Source: Enterobacter ludwigii (GTDB lineage: Bacteria > Pseudomonadota > Gammaproteobacteria > Enterobacterales > Enterobacteriaceae). Taken from it: DNA of 64,000 nt. Position 1 is the stretch's first letter; each line of letters begins with the position of its first letter. The translations under genes were made by a program, and so were the position numbers. Positions 45,325 to 55,208 of the stretch are shown piece by piece. Where the stretch lies: the NCBI GenBank assembly GCA_023023105.1, contig CP083824.1, forward strand, positions 2,294,001-2,358,000, written 5' to 3'. The notes beneath the pieces are model-generated. The model ran no database searches. It was not told the origin of the DNA and saw only the letters and a list, made by a program, of their open reading frames with translations.

Positions 45325-45763
45325 TGGAGCACCTCAAAAACACCATCATACACTAAATCAGTAAGTTGGCACCATTACCGCATATTTTCTCTGCCTGGTC
45401 TGGTTGTTCCATCGGGTTCAACGCTATGCGTAGCCGGGGAGAATGGTGCTGACTGCCAGGTTTTACCGTAATCTTTTGAAACTGCAAAGGCATCCGTATC
45501 CCAGGACGGAATGGCAATATAACGCTCGGAGGGATGCACATACTTGTTCGCAAATGCCCGGTAAAACTGACTGGAAACCTCTGAACGTATACCGCGCTGC
45601 GGGTCAATATAGAATAATGCCCCCTCACAGTTCCATCCCTTCAACTCCAGGTAACGATGATCATCAAACCGGTAAATCACCTGCGTCGGCGCGTCCTGTG
45701 CCTGTGTGCATCCCGCCATCAACATCAGCCAGGCCAACGTTGCATGGGCAACTCCTTTATTCA

Positions 45764-48043
45764 TCATCCGACTTTCCTTCTCGGCTCAGAGGGTACGGTG
45801 TTAAAACCTTCAACGGGAGGCATCGGCCATTGCAGATTTGTCACTTCACGGTTATAGACTTCCGGGTAGCGGGCGGGGATCACTCGAGTTGCATTCATAA
45901 ACTGGTTCACTACACCAAACTCGCCGGTAGGCAAGACTGAACCTGGCTTGTTCATGAATTTTTTGGTGGTTTCAGAAGGTAGTTCGCCTGATCTGTAGTA
46001 TTTCGATGCATCACGATCATCTGACCAATCACTGCGCCAGTCGGCAATACGCAGTAATTTCTTCCAGAATGCACCATGCTCAAAATCAAACGATTTGCAC
46101 GGACCTATAGCCAGGTCATAGGCCATCGCCAGTTCCGGTACTTTAGGTGACATAACGATGGACGAATGCTGACTGAACATCACATCGTCTGAAGAACTGA
46201 ACAGCTTGTGCAGTTCGGCTTCGGTCAAATTCCGGCGTACAACGATTTTTTTGTTGGCATCGTTAACACCGGTGATTTCACCGCTGACGATATCGATATT
46301 GCGCCAATACTCAAGCGTGTTGATTTCGCTTTTCGTCAGGACATGGCCGGGCCGTAGATGTTTGAACGGTTCAAACGGCGGGCAGTCGAAAACGTCCTCC
46401 TTAGTTCGCCGGGAGTTGCTGGTTGCTCCCGCTTTGGCGTTATACGAAACCATAACGTCATTTCCCCCTGCAGGGGCTTTGTAGGCGTTGTCTTTGTCCG
46501 TACTAGTATCGAGAGGGTTTAGTTGCCCCATGAGAGTGAAAATAAACGGCTCAGGCAGGGCTTCACCGTTTGGAACCACATCGCTGTAATCCCAGCTTGC
46601 GTTCGTCAATGCGGAATAAGCGAAATCACCTTTCCCCACAGCAGGCTTACGGAACGGTTTTCCATCTGGCGCATGACCAACACTACTGTTCTGGAAAAAA
46701 ACGCGCTGGCGTAAATTGGGGATGGTGTCGGCCAGCTTTTGTGGAACCCCGCGCCAGCCGAAACCCTGAACAGGAAGCAGTGATACGGTCCCATCATTCG
46801 GGCAGAAATAGTTATAAACTTTGCCGAAGTTATTGCGCTGATTTAAAGGTGAATCATACCAGTTACTGCTGAACTCCTTGCGCGGAAGCGTCATCGTGTC
46901 GAGCAGCGTTTTTTGATCTGCGGCGGTCATTAACCCGTCACCGCTGGACGCAAATTTTTCATTCGTCGCCATCAGACGGCAGAAATTCACAAAGGTTTGC
47001 TGCCGGGCGGCATCTGTCTGGTGATGACCTGGCTGACCGTTCTCCAGCCAGCGATTTTCGAGCGAATACGGGGAGTGATTGAGGATCACGCAATCAGCCG
47101 GAGGCTCCCCCGCCTGCTTAACCAGCATGTTTGCCAACATGGTGATGATGGTTCCCTGGCTATGCGCAACGACATTAATTGTGTCTTTGGCGGTAGGCTT
47201 ATTTTGGCGAATGGTTAAAATCAGATTTGCCAGCCGTTGTGCGGCATAGAACTGATAAATACGGTGTGGGTTGCTGTATACCGGGTGGGTAAAGTCACCG
47301 CCGTTTGCCAGTTCAGTACGACTCAAAAAGCCGACCGCACCAAGCGCTGCGCCCCCTGCTCCCGGGCCAAGCATATCAGGGATGCTGGTCGTGGCATTGG
47401 CAAACGTTCCACCTCCCCAGACGCCATTTAGGTCCAGAGTATTGTGAAAGCAGTCCATTGCATACTTACCGCCGAATCGTTTCAGGATCGCCGGGTCATT
47501 TTCGCGATAAGCATCATACGGTAAGGGGGTTTCTGCGTTATTGCCGCTGTTGCGCATGGCTTCACGGTACTGCCGCTGGTCATCCTCCCACATAGCCTTA
47601 TCAACCGGGCGATATCCCCAATAAAACGGGATCACTGGTGAGCGCACGGGAGTATTTGAGCAGATCATTTGCTTTTTCTGTGAGTCAGGACAATCCTCCA
47701 TTACCCCATCCGCATTTCGGATTTTGTAGGTTTTTTCTTCCCACTCATGCGGCCATAAGTCATCGCGACCCAGTCGCTTTTTCAACCCTTCGATGATGCC
47801 GCGCTCCTGGTTCTGATAGGCTTCCCCCACGTCATTCACACCATGAACCAGGATCACAATGCCTGGCATTGGACGATGTACAGGGCAGTTCGTGGTGTAC
47901 ATCGGTTTACCGGCATTAACCGGAACACCGATACACTGCTCCGCCAGGAAACGTTTGTTGTGTGCGCCGAAACTTTGCGGATCCTGAGACTCTGGAGCCT
48001 CATCAAATGGGTTGGCGTTCTGCGCATCAGATGACTCACTCAT
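45764..48043 (-). CDS. tle: T6SS phospholipase effector, Tle3-like
   Basis: A 759-residue effector. A lipase-type alpha/beta hydrolase core starts at IVILVHGVNDVGEAYQNQER (about 70) and has the nucleophile motif VVAHSQGT with Ser at about residue 295. The C-terminal half resembles the DUF3274-type region of Tle3 effectors. It is translationally coupled to vgrG upstream and tli downstream (ATGA on both sides), the usual layout for a VgrG-delivered effector and its immunity gene. It should cleave phospholipids in the periplasmic membranes of competitor cells. No signal peptide is present, as expected for VgrG-loaded cargo. Confidence 0.87.
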   Translation of the reverse strand: MSESSDAQNANPFDEAPESQDPQSFGAHNKRFLAEQCIGVPVNAGKPMYTTNCPVHRPMPGIVILVHGVNDVGEAYQNQERGIIEGLKKRLGRDDLWPHEWEEKTYKIRNADGVMEDCPDSQKKQMICSNTPVRSPVIPFYWGYRPVDKAMWEDDQRQYREAMRNSGNNAETPLPYDAYRENDPAILKRFGGKYAMDCFHNTLDLNGVWGGGTFANATTSIPDMLGPGAGGAALGAVGFLSRTELANGGDFTHPVYSNPHRIYQFYAAQRLANLILTIRQNKPTAKDTINVVAHSQGTIITMLANMLVKQAGEPPADCVILNHSPYSLENRWLENGQPGHHQTDAARQQTFVNFCRLMATNEKFASSGDGLMTAADQKTLLDTMTLPRKEFSSNWYDSPLNQRNNFGKVYNYFCPNDGTVSLLPVQGFGWRGVPQKLADTIPNLRQRVFFQNSSVGHAPDGKPFRKPAVGKGDFAYSALTNASWDYSDVVPNGEALPEPFIFTLMGQLNPLDTSTDKDNAYKAPAGGNDVMVSYNAKAGATSNSRRTKEDVFDCPPFEPFKHLRPGHVLTKSEINTLEYWRNIDIVSGEITGVNDANKKIVVRRNLTEAELHKLFSSSDDVMFSQHSSIVMSPKVPELAMAYDLAIGPCKSFDFEHGAFWKKLLRIADWRSDWSDDRDASKYYRSGELPSETTKKFMNKPGSVLPTGEFGVVNQFMNATRVIPARYPEVYNREVTNLQWPMPPVEGFNTVPSEPRRKVG

Positions 48044-50604
48044 ACGGTTCCCTCCGGGGCTTCTAACTCATGGACTAATTCGAGTGACCAGGTATCAAGT
48101 TCAGACGTGTTAAGTAGCGGTGATTCGCCGTTATCATCGGTGATCCCCTCGATGACTTCGCCCTTTTTATGGAGCCTGAAGCGTTGACCTTTAAGAATAT
48201 GATCCGGATCGTCGGGGGCATGTAGCCGGAACTGCTGAGCCAGCTCGCCTTCTGAAAAGGTAGGCTTCAGATGGTCAAGACTTGCTTTCGCCATGTAATC
48301 GACGGCGGGCGCTTTTATACGGATGTAATGCGGGGCAATGAACTCCATTTCACCCTTCTTAAGGCGAATGCCTGCACCTCCGCACATCAACAGCAATTCA
48401 TCTTGCGCATTCAGTACAATTTTGCCCTGAGAGCTGGTGAGGTTAATGTTCTGATTCGCGACGACGTTAATTTCCCCCTTCTGTGCACTCAGCCGAATAG
48501 ACCCTTTTGCAGCGGTAAACACCATCCCTGCTTTACGGACGAATACGGAGAAGACTTCCCCAGCGGCCAGAGTCATGCGCCGGAAGGCGTTAGCATTCAT
48601 GTCCTGCCTGGACGTTGTGGTCATATTCTCCCCGGCATGCAGCAAGACTGATTTAGGGGATGTGAGAGCTATGCCGGTTTCACCATGAAGAGAGAGCGTG
48701 GCATCTTCTGGTTTTGCTACTCGCTGCCGAAATTCAGTCACCGACGATAGATCGGCGGCTGGCGTATCTGCTATTTCCGAACAGGCCTGAAGCGAACGGG
48801 CCAGTTGTAACGCAGATTCAAGCTGCGCTATGGTCGCAGCCATGTCGTTCTGATTGCCGGTTGCTTTTAGTTTCGCCTCTGTGGTGATGTGAAAGCCTTC
48901 AGCAGAACGAAGCGAAGCTTGCTTGTCGGTGCGTAACTCAACGCCTTCCCCGCGCCGCTTACCACTGGCATCGACCAGGTGTCCTAAATTCAGTTGCGAC
49001 TTGCCGTACTCCGTCGCGACTTTGATGTGTTCATGGTTTTTCTTATCCTCCATCCGAAATTTGTTATTTCGTGGAGTCCTGATGACGTTGCGTGTGCTGT
49101 TGCGGTCAGTAACTAAATCAGGGTTTATTTCATCATGGAAGGCATGGGCAATGAACGGTCGTTCCGGGTCGCCATTTTCAAACGCAATGCCAACTTCTGT
49201 ATTATCGAGCAGGGGAAAATGTATCCCATAGGTATCACCGGCGTACTGCCGCCCTAACCTGACAGGCATACTCTCCAGCCCCTTTTTCCATTCAGCCTGG
49301 TCAAAGTTAAACTGCACCCGATAACGACCCTGATTATCTATCCGCGAAAGCTGATCGTTAATGCTTATCCCCGACACTCTCGCCGGGATTGTACCTGTGA
49401 TGATGGGGCGTGGGAGACGTTCAGGGCGATAACACCAGATTTCGCTGAATGGAATTCCTTTAATTTCACTTTGAAAACTGCTCTTGCGTGAACCTGTGGA
49501 GCGGATGCTGGTGACAACCATCCCTTCGTCAAAGGCTGCTGGTTTATTGCCGGTGATATCGAGATCGAATCCAGGCACAATAGCGGGATCGTCGGCTACG
49601 GCTTCCAGCGTAATCATATTGGTAAGCAGGCATTCATGACGAATTCGCGCATAGTGCCAACTGGTTTCGGCGTGTTGGCCTTTGCCTATGGCATAACGAT
49701 CACCGGATGCCAGATGATTATCCGCGTAGTGATATTCGCCACCGTAAACCAGTTCCGACTGGCGTGATTTATCGGCCTGTGTTTCGAGTGCTCTGTAATT
49801 CCGACTCTCCCGATAGTTGTAGTTACGCACATCGACCGAGCCAGGAACGATGGTATGCCTGGTTGTCATTTTTCGCAGGCTGTAGATATTACCTACGGTT
49901 CCAGCAGGGTTGATTGCTGCGATCTTATGGTTGTGTACATAGTGCGCCCCGGAATCTCCGAACACGATAACAACAATATGGTCATGATCGGGATGTAGCT
50001 CAAACCGGAACCATATACCCACTTCAGACAGCAAGCGCTGGATGAACCCCAGATCGCTTTCTTTCCACTGAACAATCATTTCCCGCGGCGGATATTCCCA
50101 GTGAAGCTGGTCAAAATTGATTTCATATCCCTCAAAACCGTGTTCTTTAAGGATGCGTTTAACCAGTTCTGGTACAGATACATTCTGATAGATAGCGCTG
50201 CGATAGCGGGCGTTAAGAAGCGCCAGAGGATGTTCCAACACAGCTTCGTACAGCGTTTCTTCAACGCTGCTGCTGATTCTGCTGAGTTCAGTTATGACGC
50301 CAGGGATTTTACGCAAAGCGACCCATTTTTCACGATCGGGAAAATACTTTGACCATGCAGGGTTGGCGGCTCGAAGAATAAATGACGCTTCTTTCTGGAC
50401 GATATGAAAAGCTTCAGCGTCGTCAGTGGTGGAGGTGAAACGGATTGTATATCGATACGGGGTACTCAGCGCTTCTTCACCGGTAAATGATTCCACATCA
50501 GCAATCAAGTCAGACCCGCTGATGGTCAGGAGGTATTTATTCAGGCTTTCTTCGGGATTGAAAACGACCGGTAAGTGAGAAAACCGTATTTCGCGTCCAT
50601 TCAT
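48040..50604 (-). CDS. vgrG: T6SS spike protein VgrG (TssI)
   Basis: An 854-residue trimeric spike. ATG 50604 is used since AAGGACG precedes it; a TTG at 50649 adds an unlikely 15 residues. The N-terminal gp27-like hub shows KYLLTISGSDLIADVESFTG, followed by IIVQWKESDLGFIQRLLSEV (written here from VQWKESDLGFIQRLLSEVGI). A gp5-like OB fold (RYRVQFNFDQAEW) and needle repeats (GEINVVANQNINLTSSQGK) follow. The short C-terminal domain after residue 790 probably loads the adjacent Tle effector. The stop overlaps tle (ATGA). No structural T6SS genes are in the window, so this is an orphan vgrG island. Confidence 0.92.
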   Translation of the reverse strand: MNGREIRFSHLPVVFNPEESLNKYLLTISGSDLIADVESFTGEEALSTPYRYTIRFTSTTDDAEAFHIVQKEASFILRAANPAWSKYFPDREKWVALRKIPGVITELSRISSSVEETLYEAVLEHPLALLNARYRSAIYQNVSVPELVKRILKEHGFEGYEINFDQLHWEYPPREMIVQWKESDLGFIQRLLSEVGIWFRFELHPDHDHIVVIVFGDSGAHYVHNHKIAAINPAGTVGNIYSLRKMTTRHTIVPGSVDVRNYNYRESRNYRALETQADKSRQSELVYGGEYHYADNHLASGDRYAIGKGQHAETSWHYARIRHECLLTNMITLEAVADDPAIVPGFDLDITGNKPAAFDEGMVVTSIRSTGSRKSSFQSEIKGIPFSEIWCYRPERLPRPIITGTIPARVSGISINDQLSRIDNQGRYRVQFNFDQAEWKKGLESMPVRLGRQYAGDTYGIHFPLLDNTEVGIAFENGDPERPFIAHAFHDEINPDLVTDRNSTRNVIRTPRNNKFRMEDKKNHEHIKVATEYGKSQLNLGHLVDASGKRRGEGVELRTDKQASLRSAEGFHITTEAKLKATGNQNDMAATIAQLESALQLARSLQACSEIADTPAADLSSVTEFRQRVAKPEDATLSLHGETGIALTSPKSVLLHAGENMTTTSRQDMNANAFRRMTLAAGEVFSVFVRKAGMVFTAAKGSIRLSAQKGEINVVANQNINLTSSQGKIVLNAQDELLLMCGGAGIRLKKGEMEFIAPHYIRIKAPAVDYMAKASLDHLKPTFSEGELAQQFRLHAPDDPDHILKGQRFRLHKKGEVIEGITDDNGESPLLNTSELDTWSLELVHELEAPEGTV

Positions 50605-50770
50605 AAGCGTCCTTTTACAGTCACATGACCGATCTTTCCGCAATGGCAAATTTGCATTAAGTTCAAAGCAGGTGGCAAACTATACAACCAAAAACCTTAT
50701 AATTTTAATGGCTATTTACATAAGTATGCTTTAGCGCAAATTTTGACATTTCACTCAAGGAGGGATTCGG

Positions 50771-51046
50771 ATGAATCAGCGATTCATTTTAGTGGGTGAT
50801 ACCACGACTCACGGCGGCACAATCGTACAGGGTATTTACACGCACACCGTTGACCGTGCTGCAATGGTAGTTACCGGCCATAAGTTCAATTGCCCTCAAT
50901 GCGGTAAAGAGGCCACATTAATTGGATCGAGCCATGTCACTGTTAATGGTCAACGTCGCGTTCTGCATGGAGATAAAACAACTTGTGGGGCAACGGTAAT
51001 CGGTCAGTATAAAAGCAGTGTGTCAGAAACGGGAGCGAAAGGTTAA
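50771..51046 (+). CDS. PAAR-domain spike-tip protein
   Basis: A 91-residue protein that is almost entirely a PAAR domain: RFILVGDTTTHGGTIVQG at the start, two Cys in FNCPQCGKEATLIG, and NGQRRVLHGDKTTCGATVI at the end. PAAR proteins cap the VgrG spike and bind zinc through Cys/His residues. AAGGAGGG precedes the ATG. It is divergent from vgrG across a 166-bp gap and not in the same operon, which is less common than vgrG-PAAR tandem order. Confidence 0.9.
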   Translation: MNQRFILVGDTTTHGGTIVQGIYTHTVDRAAMVVTGHKFNCPQCGKEATLIGSSHVTVNGQRRVLHGDKTTCGATVIGQYKSSVSETGAKG

Positions 51047-51084
51047 GGAAAATCACACGATCTCCCCGCGACATCAGACACAAA

Positions 51085-51105
51085 AAAGGCTCCCTCAGGA
51101 GCCTC
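51085..51105 (-). terminator. Terminator of the chemoreceptor gene
   Basis: AGGCTCC and GGAGCCT form a 7-bp stem around CTCA, followed on the minus strand by TTTTTTG. It lies just beyond the chemoreceptor stop and may also stop plus-strand PAAR transcription. Confidence 0.8.
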
Positions 51106-51116
51106 CCTCCATTCAA

Positions 51117-52667
51117 TTAAGCCTGCACCGGCAAACTAAAACTCGAAATACTTCTCGAAAGCTGCTGCGCCTGCTCTTCCAGCGATGCCGCGGCCGCGGC
51201 GGACTGTTGCACCAGCGCGGCGTTCTGCTGGGTTACGCCATCCATCTCGGTTACCGCCTGTCCGACCTGGCTGATCCCACGGCTCTGCTCTTCAGAGGCG
51301 ACGGAGATCTGCTCCATCAGCGTATTCACTTTATTAACAGAACCAATAATGGAATCGATCACCTCGCCCGAACGGTTCACCAGCTCGGCACCGTTTTTCA
51401 CGCTGGAAACCGACTGCGCAATCAGGCTCTCGATGTCCTTAGCCGCCACTGCGCTTTTCTGTGCCAGGGTGCGAACTTCACTGGCCACAACCGCGAAACC
51501 GCGTCCCTGCGTACCGGCGCGCGCCGCTTCAACTGCCGCATTGAGCGCCAGAATATTGGTCTGGAAGGCGATGCTGTTGATAACGCTGGTAATGTCTTCG
51601 ATGCGCTTCGAGTTCGCCGCGATGGTATTCATGGTGTCGATGACTTCACGGGTCACCGCTTCACCGGTGTGGGCATTTTTCACCGCGTCCTGCACCAGTT
51701 TTCCGGCCTGATAGACGTTATCGGTATTGTTCGCCACGGTTGCGCTCAGTTCTTCCATGCTGGCCGCCGTCTGGGTTAACGCGGACGCCTGCTGTTCGGT
51801 ACGTGACGCCAGGTCAATATTCCCGGAGGCAATCTCTTGCGCTGCGTGGGTCACGGTATGGCTCGCATCGCGCACCTGGGCGATGGTCGCAAGCAGCGCC
51901 TGGCGCATCTGCTCCATCGAACTCATAAGATGGTCGATTTCGTTGCCAGAGCGTCCCTTCACCGGCACCGGGATGTCCAGCTTGCCTGCCGCAATCTGGC
52001 TGCAGTGTTCGCGTGCCAGGTTTACCGGGGCAAACACAAAGCGCTTCATCAGCAGGCTGACCGCGACAATCACCACCACAAACAGGCAGGCGATAGCGGC
52101 AATCATCACCAGGCCGGAGATGAAGTTGCTGCTCGCATCTTCGTTCAGGCTTTTGGCGTATTTCTGGTGGACCGAAAGCACCTGGTCGAGAACGATCTCG
52201 TACTGGCGGTCGAGGCGGGACACGTTCGGGATCAGGGCGTTAAATTTGGCAACATCGTGCGCTTCGGCAGCATTGATCAGCGGTACCAGTCCCTGGTTGC
52301 GGTAGTTTTGCCAGGCATCCTGATAGGCACTCACCAGCGGCGCTTCATCCGTCAGACGCGGTGAATCCATAAAGGCAGCAAAGGCGTGGTCCGCTTTGGT
52401 CAGCGCCTCTTTCACTGCGGCAAGCTTCGCAGACTCATCTGCCGAGTTGCCCGCTTCCACCATCTTCACATACTCCATCACCCGAACGCGCAGGGTGCGG
52501 CTGTGGTTGATGGGGTCAATAATCGACAGCACAACCTGGATCTCTTTGTTCACATTATCCAGGGAATTATTACTTTTAATGATGAGGCCAACGCTGGTGA
52601 CGGTGCTGACAACAAAGAAGAAAAGCAGTGAGAACAGGACAATCAGGGACGACTTTTTCAACGACAT
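51117..52667 (-). CDS. Methyl-accepting chemotaxis protein
   Basis: A 516-residue chemoreceptor. ATG 52667 is chosen; the upstream TTG at 52682 is unlikely. It has a first membrane helix ([20 protein letters not shown]), a four-helix-bundle periplasmic sensor domain (about 35-185) and a second helix ([20 protein letters not shown]). A HAMP domain and a cytoplasmic hairpin with the highly conserved tip [20 protein letters not shown] and [20 protein letters not shown] follow. It ends SFSLPVQA and lacks the NWETF-type CheR-binding pentapeptide, so it probably depends on other receptors for adaptation. The ligand is unknown. It resembles Tsr/Tar in overall layout. Confidence 0.9.
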   Translation of the reverse strand: MSLKKSSLIVLFSLLFFFVVSTVTSVGLIIKSNNSLDNVNKEIQVVLSIIDPINHSRTLRVRVMEYVKMVEAGNSADESAKLAAVKEALTKADHAFAAFMDSPRLTDEAPLVSAYQDAWQNYRNQGLVPLINAAEAHDVAKFNALIPNVSRLDRQYEIVLDQVLSVHQKYAKSLNEDASSNFISGLVMIAAIACLFVVVIVAVSLLMKRFVFAPVNLAREHCSQIAAGKLDIPVPVKGRSGNEIDHLMSSMEQMRQALLATIAQVRDASHTVTHAAQEIASGNIDLASRTEQQASALTQTAASMEELSATVANNTDNVYQAGKLVQDAVKNAHTGEAVTREVIDTMNTIAANSKRIEDITSVINSIAFQTNILALNAAVEAARAGTQGRGFAVVASEVRTLAQKSAVAAKDIESLIAQSVSSVKNGAELVNRSGEVIDSIIGSVNKVNTLMEQISVASEEQSRGISQVGQAVTEMDGVTQQNAALVQQSAAAAASLEEQAQQLSRSISSFSLPVQA

Positions 52668-52756
52668 AGACCAATACCTCAAGGAGAATTATTCCTTATG
52701 GTTATCGGCGCATCCAAAACTTAAATTAATTAAAGTTATTGATGTATCGGTCAGAG

Positions 52757-53773
52757 CTATATAGATGACTTATAGCGTCGTTGCAGGGTGGCATCCAGCT
52801 TGCGCTGCAAGGGCTGTGGTGTCTCCCCTTCGATCAATTTGCTAATTAAATCAAAGCAGTGCCAGGCCAGCTGGCGGTTATCCTGACGAATGGTATCGAC
52901 AGGGATCGTCAGCGAATCGTAGAGGTAGTGATCGTCAAAACTGGCTAACCTGATATCGCTTTGCAACAGGTAGTGTTGACCCATGTAGCGCAATACCCCT
53001 TCCAGCAGACCGCAGGCGGCGGTGAAAAGCGCTTTCGGCGGACGTCCCAGGCGGGCGCAAAGTTCAGCGAACATCTCGTATCCGGAGCTCGGATGATAGT
53101 TGCCGTGAATGATCCACTCCGGGCGCAGCGTTACATTGGCTTCACGCAAACCTTGCTTAAACCCTTCCAGGCGGTCGCGCGTCGGGGAAAGGCGTGGTTG
53201 ACCGCCGAGGAAGTAAAACTCATCAGGATGCTGACGCGCTATGTCAGCCACCAGTTCCGTCGTCGGGGTAATGGAATCGGTGATCACCAGCGGCAGCGCG
53301 CTGTCGTTGATGTGGCGGTCAAAAAGGACAACGGGCAGTTGCTCACTCAGCTTGTGGTAGTCCGCATCGTTAAGCATGCTGGAAGCCACAATCAGCCCGT
53401 CCACCTGACGCGCCACCATGTTGTTCACCACTACCGTCTCCTGCCCCGGGTTTTCATCGCTACAGGAGATCAGCAGCTGAACGCCAGCCTCACGGCACAG
53501 CGTCTCCAGCTCGTGAGAAAACACGGCAAAACCGTAGTTGGTAATTTCAGGAACCACCAGCCCAATGGTGTGGCTACGGTTATCACGCAGCGACCGGGCA
53601 TGAATGCTGGGCTGATAGTGGTGCTCTTTGGCAATCGCCAGCACGCGTTCACGCGTCTCTTCCGCTACGCGCAGCTCTTTGCTGCGTCCGTTCAGGACCA
53701 GGCTGGCGGTGGCTTTTGATACCCCCGCCAGTTCCGCGATGTCTTTAATGGTGACGCGTTTTGTTTTTCTCAC
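52757..53773 (-). CDS. scrR: Sucrose operon repressor ScrR (LacI family)
   Basis: A 338-residue LacI-type repressor. The HTH at the N-terminus ([20 protein letters not shown]) is followed by a hinge and a periplasmic-binding-protein-like effector domain. The protein agrees closely with enterobacterial ScrR. Fructose or fructose-1-phosphate is the known inducer. It should bind the CTAAACCGnTTTAG operators at 58205, 58265 and 59250. It lies 28 bp after scrB on the same strand, so it is partly autoregulated. Confidence 0.93.
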   Translation of the reverse strand: MRKTKRVTIKDIAELAGVSKATASLVLNGRSKELRVAEETRERVLAIAKEHHYQPSIHARSLRDNRSHTIGLVVPEITNYGFAVFSHELETLCREAGVQLLISCSDENPGQETVVVNNMVARQVDGLIVASSMLNDADYHKLSEQLPVVLFDRHINDSALPLVITDSITPTTELVADIARQHPDEFYFLGGQPRLSPTRDRLEGFKQGLREANVTLRPEWIIHGNYHPSSGYEMFAELCARLGRPPKALFTAACGLLEGVLRYMGQHYLLQSDIRLASFDDHYLYDSLTIPVDTIRQDNRQLAWHCFDLISKLIEGETPQPLQRKLDATLQRRYKSSI

Positions 53774-53801
53774 AACGACTTAGATCCGGCTGCCAAAACC
53801 C

Positions 53802-55208
53802 TCATTCTATCATGCAGGCGCGCAGCGACCAGTAGCGTAATGTGATGACGGACTCACCTTCGAATCGTACACGGGCTGGATGGTCAGGAAAATAGCGGCT
53901 GCTCAGCACTCCTTCACCGTGGTTGATGAAAATTTCAACGCTGGAGCGGTCGCACAGAACGCGTAAATGGCTGACGTCCCCCAGCCAGTAGCGGGTCAAT
54001 GTTTCCCCGGCTTTCAGACTGGCGCGTTCCAGACGCAGCCCCTGGCCATCGACCGTGAGACGCAAGGTTCCGCCGAAATCGACGTCCACGCGCGATGTAC
54101 TCAGTTCAAACTCCAGACGCGTCGCATCCAGTTCTGGCGCATCACTGGCGAACCCCTGCCAGCGTCGTTCACCTTCACGCAGCGCTTCCAGTTCACGAGC
54201 TGGGGTCTGCCAGAGCTTGCCGTCGTGGTAGCGTAATTCGCGCGGACAAGTCATCTGGTGCATCCAGCCATGCGTTCGTGTTGGCTGAAGCATCTCTTCT
54301 CCGTCCGGCACGCCCATCCAGCCGATCAGAATGCGTCGACCATCTTCCGCCAGCGTCGTTTGCGGTGCGTAAAACTCAAACCCGGCATCCAGCTCATGCA
54401 GCTCACCGTGTTCAAATGCGGCGCGCGCATAGTCAAACGCCCCGCTCATCCATGCGGCTGGATAGGTGTTGAGGTAGCGATGTGGCTCGCGCGCCAGCCC
54501 CTGCGGACAGCAGATCAGAACATGCGTCCCGTCGAGGGCAAACAGATCGGGGCACTCCCACATATACCCTGCGTCCATCAGGCCGTTAACGCCGTGACCG
54601 GCGATCTCACCGCAGGACGCCCAGGTGTGCAAATCAGCGGATTTGAACAGCAGCACTTTGCCGCGTTTTTGCAGATCCTGCGCGCCCAGCACCATGTACC
54701 ACTCCCCATTGTGCTGCCACACCTTCGGGTCACGCACGTGGCCGGTGTAACCTTCCGGTAGCGCAAGCACAGGTCCGAGTTTCTTAAAGCTGCCGTCCGG
54801 TTGTTCCACGGCCAGACACTGCCAGGCGGTGCGGTTGCCGTCATCGAATTTGACGTTGCCGGTGTAACACAGGGTCAAAACGCCCTCGTTATCCACGGCG
54901 CTACCAGAGTAGCAGCCGTTGCGGTCATACTCTTCGTCGGGCATCAGCGCCAGCGGCTCATGCTGCCAGTGCACCAGATCCGCAGAACTCCAGTGCCCCC
55001 AGCATTTAAACCGATGCTCGCAGTCCAGCGGGTTCCACTGATAAAACAGATGATAACGCCCGGCAAGCCAGATAAACCCGTTGGGATCGTTCATCAGCCC
55101 CGTCACCGGCGCGGCGTGCCATTGCGGATAATGGCTGTCTGCGAGCGCGCGCGGCTGGCCTTTCATAACGGCCTGCAGGATCGCAGGCCAGCGTGAAGGT
55201 AACGTCAT
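53802..55208 (-). CDS. scrB: Sucrose-6-phosphate hydrolase ScrB (GH32)
   Basis: A 468-residue GH32 enzyme splitting sucrose-6-phosphate into glucose-6-phosphate and fructose. It shows the nucleophile motif HAAPVTGLMNDPNGFIWLAG, GHVRDPKVWQHNGEWYMVLG with the transition-state Asp, and MWECPDLFALDG with the acid/base Glu, in order. A C-terminal beta-sandwich follows. The start overlaps the scrA stop by one base (TAATG), giving tight coupling. The protein is cytoplasmic. Confidence 0.95.
   Translation of the reverse strand: MTLPSRWPAILQAVMKGQPRALADSHYPQWHAAPVTGLMNDPNGFIWLAGRYHLFYQWNPLDCEHRFKCWGHWSSADLVHWQHEPLALMPDEEYDRNGCYSGSAVDNEGVLTLCYTGNVKFDDGNRTAWQCLAVEQPDGSFKKLGPVLALPEGYTGHVRDPKVWQHNGEWYMVLGAQDLQKRGKVLLFKSADLHTWASCGEIAGHGVNGLMDAGYMWECPDLFALDGTHVLICCPQGLAREPHRYLNTYPAAWMSGAFDYARAAFEHGELHELDAGFEFYAPQTTLAEDGRRILIGWMGVPDGEEMLQPTRTHGWMHQMTCPRELRYHDGKLWQTPARELEALREGERRWQGFASDAPELDATRLEFELSTSRVDVDFGGTLRLTVDGQGLRLERASLKAGETLTRYWLGDVSHLRVLCDRSSVEIFINHGEGVLSSRYFPDHPARVRFEGESVITLRYWSLRACMIE

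Larger units (their letters stand above)
44612..45379 (-). mobile_element. IS1, complete copy
   Basis: Exactly 768 bp, with terminal repeats GGTAATGACTCCAACTTACT at one end and GGTAATGGTGCCAACTTACT at the other. It is flanked by an 8-bp target duplication gcatattt (44604-44611 and 45380-45387). It carries insA and insB' with the A-rich frameshift site between them. It inserted into tli1, in the same orientation. Confidence 0.96.
44275..45767 (-). pseudogene. tli: T6SS immunity lipoprotein gene tli (first copy), interrupted by IS1
   Basis: The N-terminal 130 codons (45767 down to 45380) and the C-terminal part (44611 to 44275) flank a complete IS1. Removing the IS and one 8-bp target copy rejoins the frame exactly as in the intact tli2. 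The upstream part starts MMNKGVAHATLAWLMLMAGC, overlaps the tle stop by ATGA, and keeps the lipobox. Without the IS it would encode a protein as long as tli2 with a divergent segment (PGFAGATWGLSYLPPKSLKY). Loss of this copy shifts all immunity to tli2. Confidence 0.9.
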
